Assembly (NCBI GenBank): GCA_028280105.1
Contig: JANQML010000378.1
Span: 1 to 36,465 of the forward strand
From: Desulfobacula sp.
GTDB lineage: Bacteria; Desulfobacterota; Desulfobacteria; Desulfobacterales; Desulfobacteraceae
Length of the DNA stretch: 36,465 nt
Reading direction: 5' to 3'
The notes under the pieces are model-generated. The model did no database searches. It had not been told where the DNA came from and worked only from the letters and a program-made list of their open reading frames with translations. The position numbers and the translations under genes were made by a program. The stretch's first letter is position 1. Each line of letters begins with the position of its first letter. Shown one piece after another: positions 24,924 to 32,397 of the stretch.

Positions 24924-25688
24924 CTATTTTTTACTGCACAGGCGGTGGATGGTCTGTGCATGCCATTCTCCCCGGCCTGAAAAAGTGGGCTGTCCCAGTT
25001 CGATCAGGTGGCTGGCGACCTGATCGTAGGTTGCTCCGTCTTTGCGCATGGTCTGGATAATTTCCATAATGGCATCTCTGCCGAGCAGTTTTGAGTCCGA
25101 TGCAGGGGCGGCTTGCGTTTTGGAAGGGACGATTTTTTTTCGTCTCCGGATCACAGGTTTAGCCGCTTTGACCGGTTCGGGCGCTTCGACCGCCGGTTCA
25201 GTTACAGGCTCTGGTTCATGCATTTCTTCAGGTTGAGGGTCGGCCGTCGTAACATAGTGGTTTTCAAACTTTGGCGTGTTTTTTTGCCTGGGTTGAATTT
25301 GATCCGATTCAATGTTCAGGTGGTTCACGATTCTTTCTATGGCAAATGCCTGCCGTTCAAGTATATCGGCCGTTCTTTCCTGAACCGTTACAAGGTAATC
25401 CTGGTTTTTGGCAAGGGATTCAATATGGCGGCTTAAGCTTTCAATGGCTTCGGCGAGCATGGAGATGACAGGGTTGTCATCGATAGCCGGTAATTGATTT
25501 CCCTGTTGATGAACCGCCGGAGGTCTCTTCATCTGCTGACTGCGGGTATTTTGATATCCACCGCCCCCATAAGAATTGAATCGGGAGGGACTGCTGTAAT
25601 GATAGGAATTATCAAAATTTTTTCGTGTTTTAGGTGTCCGGGGCTTTTCCGCCTGACCATTACGAAGGCTTTGTAAAAAGTCGTTCAT
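24924..25688 (-). CDS. Hypothetical linker-rich protein with recombinase-like C-terminal module
   Basis: The 254-residue protein is built of parts. The N-terminus is polar and rich in Ser, Asn, Gly and Gln (1-70), followed by a coiled-coil helix (about 73-125, ISMLAEAIESLSRHIESLAK). Next is a Pro/Glu/Ala linker (about 150-180), a basic patch RRRKK (about 181-186) and a C-terminal 52-residue module (203-254). That module resembles the region after the catalytic core of large serine recombinases (G-x-T then LxxxGxPTxxGxGxW). No catalytic domain is present. AGGAGG, a promoter and a terminator frame it, so it is a real single-gene unit. DNA binding is plausible but inferred; the family was not recognised. 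Confidence 0.75.
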   Translation of the reverse strand: MNDFLQSLRNGQAEKPRTPKTRKNFDNSYHYSSPSRFNSYGGGGYQNTRSQQMKRPPAVHQQGNQLPAIDDNPVISMLAEAIESLSRHIESLAKNQDYLVTVQERTADILERQAFAIERIVNHLNIESDQIQPRQKNTPKFENHYVTTADPQPEEMHEPEPVTEPAVEAPEPVKAAKPVIRRRKKIVPSKTQAAPASDSKLLGRDAIMEIIQTMRKDGATYDQVASHLIELGQPTFSGRGEWHAQTIHRLCSKK

Positions 25689-25723
25689 TTAGTTCGTTTC
25701 CTCCTAAGGGAATAATAAATCCG

Positions 25724-25752
25724 AATATAAAATGGATTTTCAGGGTTGACAA
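25724..25752 (-). promoter_or_regulatory. Promoter of the linker-rich protein gene
   Basis: On the minus strand, TTGTCA (25752-25747) and TATATT (25729-25724) are spaced 17 bases apart, each with five of six consensus matches. They lie 36 bases before the start codon, with AGGAGG between. Confidence 0.58.
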
Positions 25753-25773
25753 CAAAGTCAGACAATCTTTAAT
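25746..25773 (+). promoter_or_regulatory. Possible divergent promoter towards queF
   Basis: TTGACA (25746-25751), a 16-base spacer and TTTAAT (25768-25773) point towards queF. The -35 shares the near-palindrome GTTGACAAC with the opposing promoter. It would leave a leader of about 210 bases; no preQ1 riboswitch pattern was recognised in it. The 25774-25989 stretch is AT-rich without an ORF. Confidence 0.33.
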
Positions 25774-25989
25774 TTCGCTGAATTCATTACGATATTGTAA
25801 TAAATCAATAAATTGTATATATGGTTTGATATTTATGCGGGTTTTTTTATGAGTTGTCAAGCTTTTTTTACGAATTGTATACGATATTCCATTTATTTGT
25901 AATTCTTCAATTTTTATTCAATTGAAACCGGATTTCCTTTATGATACGATTAAAATTTTATGGTTTAGAAAAAATTGAGGGAATGTAAC

Positions 25990-26394
25990 ATGGTTGAAAA
26001 CAAGAATTATAAAACCAATTATAAAATTGAAGACCCGAGCAGCGTAAAAACAGATCTTCTGGAACCGATCCCCTATGCATATCGATCCAAACGGAGCATT
26101 GACATCACCATCAATCAGCCGGAGTATACATCTGTCTGTCCCATGACCGGCCTGCCTGACAACGGGTGCATTACGATTCGCTATCGGCCGGATCAGACCC
26201 TTGTTGAACTGAAATCCTTAAAGTATTACCTGTTGCAGTACAGAAATGTCGGCATGTTCTATGAACACGTGGTCAACCGTATTCTGGACGACCTGGTGGC
26301 GGTGCTCAAACCGTTGAGAATGGAAGTGACCGGTGAGTTCACGCCAAGGGGCGGGATCACCTCTTTAGCCACCGCTGTTTACGAAAAAGAATAA
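25990..26394 (+). CDS. queF: NADPH-dependent 7-cyano-7-deazaguanine reductase QueF (short, unimodular form)
   Basis: The 134-residue protein has nucleophile C50 and D57 in SVCPMTGLPD (48-57), and the substrate-binding motif ELKSLKYYLLQYRN (73-86) typical of QueF. It reduces preQ0 to preQ1 in queuosine synthesis. The start ATG 25990 has GAGGGA about 8 bases upstream; an in-frame TTG at 25975 is less likely. queC, queD and queE are not in the window. Confidence 0.92.
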   Translation: MVENKNYKTNYKIEDPSSVKTDLLEPIPYAYRSKRSIDITINQPEYTSVCPMTGLPDNGCITIRYRPDQTLVELKSLKYYLLQYRNVGMFYEHVVNRILDDLVAVLKPLRMEVTGEFTPRGGITSLATAVYEKE

Positions 26395-26499
26395 AAATCG
26401 GCAAATCGCCTAAGATCAAGGCATAAATGCGATCCTGATTCTAAATAACAAATTCTTACTTCAATGAACGGGCTTAACCATGCTTATGTCCTGTACTGA

Positions 26500-27489
26500 T
26501 TATTCATGAAATCTGACTTCACCCCTGAAACCGGTGGCCCTGAAATCCCTGATCAATGTCAGGGCTTGATTTTGGGTATGAATCTGTGTCAGATTCTTTC
26601 TAAACACCGATGCATTGGGCAGGCCTTTGACGAACCAGGAAAGCCTGCCCCGCAGCATCCTGCAGGCAGGTTGTTCGCCGAAATAATCCACGTATAACCG
26701 AACCAGTCTTTCCATGGCCGTGAAAATATCATCATTGGAAGGAGATTGATAGGTACCGGTTTCAAGATATTGATCAATCTGTTTAAGAATGAACGGATTG
26801 GCCATTGCCGCACGTCCGACCATAACAGCATCACAGCCGGTTTGATCCATCATTGTGACAGCATCTTCCGGACAAAGAATATCCCCGTTACCAATCACCG
26901 GTATGGAGGCGCGGGATTTGAGCTGCCTGATGTGATCCCAGTTGGAATGGCCCCTGAAGGCCTGGCCGGCAGTTCGGGGGTGCAGGGCAATGGCATCCAC
27001 ACCGCAATCCTGGGCAATCTCTGCGATTTTAAATGCCTGATCACCCGACGTGTCCCATCCGGAACGGATCTTAATGGTGAAAGGCAGATGGGTGGCCTGG
27101 CGAACGGCTGTCAGGATCCTCCGCGTCAGTGCCGGTTCTTTCATTAAGGCAACGCCGGCGCCCTGTTTGACCACCTTTTTAACACTGCACCCGAAATTGA
27201 TATCGATCAGGTCGGCAACATTTAAATCTTCCACCGCCCGGGCCCCTTTTGCCAGAGAGATCGGATCCGACCCGAACAATTGGATGGATAGGGGCTTTTC
27301 ACTCTCCGTGCTTTCCATCAACGTCATTGTTTTTTCAGAATTGTAAAAGATGCCTTTGGCACTGACCATTTCAGAACAGACCACGCTGCATCCGTATTCT
27401 TTAACAAGACTTCTGAACGGCAGGTTGGTGATACCGGCCAAAGGCGCCAGAAAGGTTTTTCCTTTGATTTTCAGATCTCTTATCTGCAT
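26500..27489 (-). CDS. dusB: tRNA-dihydrouridine synthase, DusB type
   Basis: The 329-residue flavoenzyme has a TIM barrel with LAPLAGITNLPFR near the start, catalytic C101 in DINFGCSVKKVVKQGAG and the FMN motifs HPRT and NGDI, then VGRAAMANPF. A C-terminal helical tRNA-binding domain follows. It reduces specific uridines in tRNA to dihydrouridine. Its start lies inside the end of the DUF1848 gene (10-base overlap), making it the last gene of a minus-strand operon. Confidence 0.92.
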   Translation of the reverse strand: MQIRDLKIKGKTFLAPLAGITNLPFRSLVKEYGCSVVCSEMVSAKGIFYNSEKTMTLMESTESEKPLSIQLFGSDPISLAKGARAVEDLNVADLIDINFGCSVKKVVKQGAGVALMKEPALTRRILTAVRQATHLPFTIKIRSGWDTSGDQAFKIAEIAQDCGVDAIALHPRTAGQAFRGHSNWDHIRQLKSRASIPVIGNGDILCPEDAVTMMDQTGCDAVMVGRAAMANPFILKQIDQYLETGTYQSPSNDDIFTAMERLVRLYVDYFGEQPACRMLRGRLSWFVKGLPNASVFRKNLTQIHTQNQALTLIRDFRATGFRGEVRFHE

Positions 27490-28403
27490 TGGTTTTTATC
27501 TGCTTTCACGCTTTTGTCTATTTCCGGGTTGGCGTAACAGAACAGGCAATTGTGATGACATGGGTGTTGGTCATAAGAGCCGATATCAACGGATCGGGTA
27601 CATTGGCAACCCATTTTGGAGCGCTGGCCGTAATCTCTTTGTGTCACGGGATTTCCGTTATAGATGGACTTCAGGTAATTTCCGTCAATGCAGGCATTCT
27701 GGGAAACACCGGAATCCGGTCCCAACCGGGAGAAAATCTCTTTTTCACAGCACAGGGATAGTGTCATATTGTTTGCTGCAAGTCTCTGTTCCATTTTTTT
27801 TATAATGGTTACCCTTTTTGATGTATCCGGTTGGATAAATACCGTTTTTATATCGTCCCGGCGGTTTAGAAAAGCAATGCGCCTGTTGATTTTTGCATAG
27901 GTATCAAGAAAACTGGTCACACATTTTTTAATGGACCGGCTGCCGGCAACATCTGCAATGGTACTAAAATCAGAAAAATTATCCTCTGTTCCTCTTTGAG
28001 GTGCGGTTTTATAAAAACAGATAGGATCAAACCGCCATACAACAGCCCGGGGATCAAAGCGGTCTGTCAGTTGCCTCATTTGCTCCAGGCGTCGGGCCAA
28101 GGCGGGAACTGCGGGTTCAAGAACGGGCGATTCCGAATTGACGGTAAAATTAAAAAAGAGGTGAAACCCTTTTTTGATAAGGGTTTCGCCTGCTCTGGAC
28201 CTGAGGAAGGGCCCAAAGTCTTTGGACCAGAATACAAGGGTATGAAAAAGATCCGGATGAACCGTTACCCATCTGGTTTGCCGGGTATACGGGTTGGTTA
28301 CAGGGAATTGTTCTTTGTCAATATGATCCATGAACCAGTCCAGATAAAAGGCGGGAATATCCGTCCTCCTGGAGGCGGATAAAACATGGGCGGTCTCTTT
28401 CAT
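27480..28403 (-). CDS. DUF1848 family protein with C-terminal iron-sulfur-type cysteine cluster
   Basis: The 307-residue protein begins with the DUF1848 hallmark LSASRRTDIPAFY (8-20) and includes WRFDPICFY. Cysteines gather at the C-terminus: C266, C268, then C282, C286 and C289 in CHHNCLFCYANP. The CxxxCxxC spacing equals that of radical SAM enzymes but sits at the end of the chain instead of the start. An iron-sulfur role is plausible; no reaction is known from sequence. It overlaps dusB by 10 bases and follows the 138-residue unknown protein by 18 bases, so a link to tRNA modification or repair is only a contextual guess. Confidence 0.85.
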   Translation of the reverse strand: MKETAHVLSASRRTDIPAFYLDWFMDHIDKEQFPVTNPYTRQTRWVTVHPDLFHTLVFWSKDFGPFLRSRAGETLIKKGFHLFFNFTVNSESPVLEPAVPALARRLEQMRQLTDRFDPRAVVWRFDPICFYKTAPQRGTEDNFSDFSTIADVAGSRSIKKCVTSFLDTYAKINRRIAFLNRRDDIKTVFIQPDTSKRVTIIKKMEQRLAANNMTLSLCCEKEIFSRLGPDSGVSQNACIDGNYLKSIYNGNPVTQRDYGQRSKMGCQCTRSVDIGSYDQHPCHHNCLFCYANPEIDKSVKADKNQCR

Positions 28404-28421
28404 CTGTTTTGCAGATGGCCG

Positions 28422-28838
28422 TTAAGGTTGTGGATCTTTATTTTTAAGATCGGCAAATGAAATAATATTGGCCTGGTCTTTTTTATTCTTTGGCATATCC
28501 TCCGGTTTTTGATTTTTGTCCGATTCCGGCGTCTCTTCCCGGGAGAGGCCCGATTTGTCTGATTTGCCGGAAAGATTCTTGTTTATTGACAGGGAAGGAT
28601 CCTCTACCGGGCACTCTACTTTTTTCAGTTTCATCTGCTTGCCGTTCATAAAGAATTCCTCGCCGTTGATATACGCCTCTTTTAGTATCCAGGTCACCAC
28701 CTGGAGCGGTACCTGGAGCATCAACAATTTAATATGGTACCAGTCTTTTTTTGTATCCGGTAATATGTTTTCGATTCTGGCAAATGAAACCGGTGCGTCT
28801 TCAAGGTAAATCAAAACAATGTCATTAACTGTGGCCAT
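28422..28838 (-). CDS. Hypothetical protein with disordered charged tail
   Basis: The 138-residue protein starts with a compact part (about 1-75): MATVNDIVLIYLEDAP, a tryptophan-containing region and a segment INGEEFFMNGKQMKLKKV that looks like a small beta-rich domain. A long Lys/Glu/Asp/Ser tail, probably disordered, follows. The start ATG 28838 is chosen because AAGGGGA stands just upstream; a longer frame from 28889 lacks such a site. The family was not recognised. It heads the minus-strand set with DUF1848 and dusB and diverges from the exporter gene. Confidence 0.68.
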   Translation of the reverse strand: MATVNDIVLIYLEDAPVSFARIENILPDTKKDWYHIKLLMLQVPLQVVTWILKEAYINGEEFFMNGKQMKLKKVECPVEDPSLSINKNLSGKSDKSGLSREETPESDKNQKPEDMPKNKKDQANIISFADLKNKDPQP

Positions 28839-28863
28839 GGGTCCCCTTATTGTCTGTTTTTTC

Positions 28864-28892
28864 TTGTCAAGTGGCCTTTCATATACCATAAT
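28864..28892 (+). promoter_or_regulatory. Candidate promoter of the MFS exporter operon
   Basis: TTGTCA (28864-28869) and CATAAT (28887-28892), each matching consensus at five of six positions, are spaced 17 bases apart. They lie about 58 bases before the exporter start. Confidence 0.48.
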
Positions 28893-28950
28893 CCGGGTAT
28901 TACGAAAAGCATGGAATCACAACCATAACTTAACACTTTTGGGATTGTTT

Positions 28951-30447
28951 ATGCCAAAGGCATTTTCAGAACCGATCCGGGATGCCGGGCGGTTTGACCG
29001 CAAATGGAAAGTCTTTTTTCTGGTTGCCGTATCCATTTTCATGTCTACGCTGGATTCGAGTATTGTCAATGTTGCCCTGCCTTATATGATGCAGGATCTG
29101 TCCAGTGATGTGAAGACCATCCAATGGGTGGTGCTGATTTACCTGACCACGGTCTCTTCCCTGCTCTTAACCTGTGGCAGGCTTTCAGACATCAAAGGCC
29201 GCAAACATATTTACATCGGGGGCTTTCTTGTATTTGTTGCCGGATCTCTTCTCTGCGGCCTGGCCGAATCTTCCCGGTTTTTAATTGTTTCAAGGGCGAT
29301 CCAGGGAGGGGGCGCCGCCATGCTCATGGCCTGCTCCCCGGCTTTGATTGTCGATGCCTTCCCGGCAGAGGAACGGGGAAAAGCCATTGGAATGGTTGGT
29401 GCCGTTGTTGCTGCCGGTTTGACGACAGGTCCTGTGGTTGGCGGGATTCTTCTGGAATTTTTTTCATGGCGGTATATCTTTTATATCAATATTCCCATTG
29501 GTGTGGTTGCATCTTTTGTTGCCCTTACTGTTTTGGATAACCCGCCGGCCCGGCACAACACGGACGGACAGGTTATCAAAAGCGAACCCATGGACACTCT
29601 CGGCGGTCTGCTGATGGCCGTTGGTTTATCTTCCGTGATTCTGTTTTTAACCCAGGTACCGGACCAGGGTCTGTTTTCACCGTTTTCACTGGGGACGGCA
29701 GGGTTGGGTGCCGTGGCCATGATCCTGTTTGTCTTTATTGAAACCCGTCTGGAATATCCGCTGTTTGATTTTAACCTGCTGAAAATCAGGCGGTTTGTGT
29801 TTCCCATGATCGGATCGGTTATTCTGTTTGCGACCCTGTTTATTGTTATCTTTCTGATGCCATTTTTTTTAACATACCCCTGTGGGTTTTCTGCGTTTAG
29901 AACCGGTTTTATCATGATGGTTCCGTTTCTATGTCTTTTAGTCATCAGTCCGGTATCCGGTTTGATTCATGACCGTTACGGCAGCCGTACCATCTGTATG
30001 GCGGGGATGGGTTTAGTCGCCGTTTCGCTCATTTTGTTGACCGGGTTAAACCCATCCATGACAACGGGAAGCATGCTCTGGCGGATGACGCTGGCCGGCC
30101 TTGGCACGGCATTGTACATCTCACCCAACAGCACCCTGATTATGAGCAGTGTTCCGGTGGCAAGAAGAGGCATTGCAGCGGGTGCGCTTGCCACGGCCCG
30201 GAATATGGGGATGGTTTTGGGCGTTGCCCTGGCAGGCCTTGTTTTTACCCATTCTTTTTCCACGCAGACCCAGGGCATGTCCCTTGACAATTATACCCCT
30301 GCTTTGGAGCCCTTTTTCATGGTCAGTTTTAAGCGTGCAATGGCCACCGGTACCGTCCTTTCCGTATTGGGCCTGGCTGTGACATATGCCCGGGGAAAAG
30401 AGACTCAAAAAGAGATAAAAAATCATTTTGGAGGCGTTCAGACATGA
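28951..30447 (+). CDS. MFS drug/metabolite exporter, DHA2 (14-TM, EmrB/QacA) type
   Basis: The 498-residue protein has about 14 membrane segments. DHA2 landmarks are LDSSIVNVALP in TM1, motif A LSDIKGRKHIYIGG between TM2 and TM3, and motif C TGPVVGGILLEFFSWRYIFYIN in TM5. It would export hydrophobic or amphipathic compounds using the proton gradient. The start ATG 28951 is supported by the usual N-terminal length and a promoter upstream; the frame is open back to 28819, but that would overlap the opposing gene. Its stop overlaps the hydrolase start (ATGA). Confidence 0.88.
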   Translation: MPKAFSEPIRDAGRFDRKWKVFFLVAVSIFMSTLDSSIVNVALPYMMQDLSSDVKTIQWVVLIYLTTVSSLLLTCGRLSDIKGRKHIYIGGFLVFVAGSLLCGLAESSRFLIVSRAIQGGGAAMLMACSPALIVDAFPAEERGKAIGMVGAVVAAGLTTGPVVGGILLEFFSWRYIFYINIPIGVVASFVALTVLDNPPARHNTDGQVIKSEPMDTLGGLLMAVGLSSVILFLTQVPDQGLFSPFSLGTAGLGAVAMILFVFIETRLEYPLFDFNLLKIRRFVFPMIGSVILFATLFIVIFLMPFFLTYPCGFSAFRTGFIMMVPFLCLLVISPVSGLIHDRYGSRTICMAGMGLVAVSLILLTGLNPSMTTGSMLWRMTLAGLGTALYISPNSTLIMSSVPVARRGIAAGALATARNMGMVLGVALAGLVFTHSFSTQTQGMSLDNYTPALEPFFMVSFKRAMATGTVLSVLGLAVTYARGKETQKEIKNHFGGVQT

Positions 30448-31259
30448 CAAAACAGATTCAACAGAATTATTCGGCCCTGGATCAACCCGAGGTACTCAGA
30501 TGCCTGTTCCACCCAAGGCCTGAAAGCGGGTACCGCCGGTCCGGCACCGGCAGGGAAGATCTGATGATACCGGTGGGCGAAGGCGTCGCCATTGCCGCAT
30601 CCTGCCATCATGTGAATAAAGAGAATCCCGTGGTTCTTTTTTTTCATGGAAATGGTGAAATCGTTTCGGATTATGATGATCTGGGCCGGTTTTATACGGA
30701 TCTTGGAATCAATCTTTTCGTGGTGGATTACAGGGGCTACGGCAGTTCAACCGGCTCTCCGACAGTGACTTCCATGATGACCGACTGCCATCTGGTTCTC
30801 GACTATCTGCTGGCATATCGGACAGAGAACCGGATGACAGGGCCGGTCTGCCTGATGGGCCGGTCTCTGGGAAGCGCGTCCGCCATTGAACTGGCTGCCG
30901 CACGGTCACAGGATGTCTCATGCCTGATCATCGAATCGGGATTTGCATTTTCCGGGCCGCTGTTGAGGGTTCTGGGCATCGATCCGGACCGGATCGGGTA
31001 CACGGAAAATCAAGGGTTTGAAAATATAGATAAAATTAAACGGTTTTTAAAACCCTGCCTGATCATTCATGCCCAGTATGATCATATCATCCCGTTTTCA
31101 GACGGCCGGGCGCTTTACGATTCCGTCGGCTCCAAAGATAAATTTTTTTTAGAGATAAAGGACGCAGATCACAATGATCTCTTTTTTAAAGGAATGTTTG
31201 CCTATTTAGACCATATTCAAAAGATCTGTTTTTTCAGATCCGGACCGGATCAATCCTGA
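30444..31259 (+). CDS. Alpha/beta hydrolase (BEM46/ABHD13-like)
   Basis: The 271-residue protein has the oxyanion-hole motif FFHGNGE (66-72) and DYRGYGSS (95-102). The nucleophile elbow is GRSLGS with S141, and D213 in QYDHIIP and H243 in DADHNDL complete the triad. No signal peptide is seen, so it is probably cytoplasmic or peripheral. It is translationally coupled to the exporter through a four-base overlap. Its substrate is unknown. The last 10 bases overlap the convergent dus gene. Confidence 0.86.
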   Translation: MTKQIQQNYSALDQPEVLRCLFHPRPESGYRRSGTGREDLMIPVGEGVAIAASCHHVNKENPVVLFFHGNGEIVSDYDDLGRFYTDLGINLFVVDYRGYGSSTGSPTVTSMMTDCHLVLDYLLAYRTENRMTGPVCLMGRSLGSASAIELAAARSQDVSCLIIESGFAFSGPLLRVLGIDPDRIGYTENQGFENIDKIKRFLKPCLIIHAQYDHIIPFSDGRALYDSVGSKDKFFLEIKDADHNDLFFKGMFAYLDHIQKICFFRSGPDQS

Positions 31260-32314
31260 AATAATCCTGATGACGGGCCGGTAAAGGTATGAACGGTATT
31301 GAAAAATGCCTCCACCCGGTCGGTATAGGCATCAAGGGTTCTGCTTTTTAAAATTTTTTTAAGAGGGGCCTTTGAATCTTTAAATGACGGTCCCAGATAG
31401 GTCCAGAACCCTTTCATTCGACCGGTTAAATGTGACGGCCCGGAAAAAATGCTTTGGTAGCCGTCAAACAGATCATCATGAAATGCCCGGATCCGTTTTA
31501 TCCGGTCCGCCGGATTATCAATTCCTTTGATATCTTCGGCAAGGAAGGGGTTGGACAGAATTCCCCGGCCGATCATGAACCGGTGAATACCATGGGACCG
31601 TTTTTGGGCGCGGTAAAAGCTTTTAAGGTCAACAATATCCCCGTTGTATGTAAATTGGTGAGAACTGCTTTCAATGGCGGATTCAAATGCCTCAAGATCG
31701 GCGTGACCCGTGTACATCTGAACCCCGGTCCGCGGATGCAGGATGATCTCTTCCAATGGGTAGGTATCAAAGACCGGCAGGTTTGAAAAAATTTCAGCCT
31801 TATCTTTTCGACCCAGTCGAATTTTAACGGAAAGCCGGTTGGAGAGCCGGGGCATCACTGCGTCCAGAAAGGCATCAATTTTGTCCGGATAACAGAGCAG
31901 GCCCGAGCCCCGCTGTTTTTTAGCAATTTTAGAGTGGGGGCATCCCAGGTTCCAGTTGATCCGCTTATGACCCATCTCATAGAGGTGATCGGCAAGAAAG
32001 ATAAAATCCTCGGGGACGTTTCCCAGAATTTGCGGAACAACGGGTAGATTTCTATTTTTTTGCGGGAGCACATCTTTGATCCGCGAGGGTTTTAACCGCT
32101 TCTGACCCATGGTTGATATAAAGGGTGCGACAGCTTCATCAACCCCCTTAAAATGAGTACTGAATACATTGCGGTATGTCACATCGGTAAATCCCTGCAA
32201 CGGGGCCAGTATGATCTTTATTTTGCGGGTATCTTCTTTTTTTTTCATCGGGGATGTGTTAACCGGGGAATGATTGTGTTTGTCTGAAACCGGCAAAAAA
32301 ACTTTGACAAACAT
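31250..32314 (-). CDS. tRNA-dihydrouridine synthase family protein (DusC-like)
   Basis: The frame encodes up to 354 residues. It contains IILAPLQGFTDVTYRNV, catalytic C125 in NWNLGCPHSKIAKKQRGSG, IKIRLGRKDK-type barrel residues, HPRTG, YNGDI and MIGRGILSNPFL, all Dus landmarks. It is the second Dus enzyme of the window and diverges clearly from DusB. The first 22 residues have no Dus counterpart, and neither ATG 32314 nor ATG 32248 has a good ribosome binding site; the shorter start is more like the family. Confidence 0.87.
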   Translation of the reverse strand: MFVKVFLPVSDKHNHSPVNTSPMKKKEDTRKIKIILAPLQGFTDVTYRNVFSTHFKGVDEAVAPFISTMGQKRLKPSRIKDVLPQKNRNLPVVPQILGNVPEDFIFLADHLYEMGHKRINWNLGCPHSKIAKKQRGSGLLCYPDKIDAFLDAVMPRLSNRLSVKIRLGRKDKAEIFSNLPVFDTYPLEEIILHPRTGVQMYTGHADLEAFESAIESSSHQFTYNGDIVDLKSFYRAQKRSHGIHRFMIGRGILSNPFLAEDIKGIDNPADRIKRIRAFHDDLFDGYQSIFSGPSHLTGRMKGFWTYLGPSFKDSKAPLKKILKSRTLDAYTDRVEAFFNTVHTFTGPSSGLFQD

Positions 32315-32397
32315 GAATCTGATAAATTATACAACCAATTGTTTTGGTCTTTGCTTATATAAAACATCACCGGAGATTGCAAGGAGTGTTTTAAGGT

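Noticed and set aside
25774-25989. preQ1 riboswitch upstream of queF
   Set aside because: The leader is AT-rich and lacks the C-rich loop and A-rich tail arrangement of preQ1 aptamers next to the ribosome binding site.
28819-28950. N-terminal extension of the MFS exporter from 28819
   Set aside because: It would overlap the divergent gene, cover the promoter at 28864-28892 and add a segment not found in the family; ATG 28951 gives the usual N-terminus.
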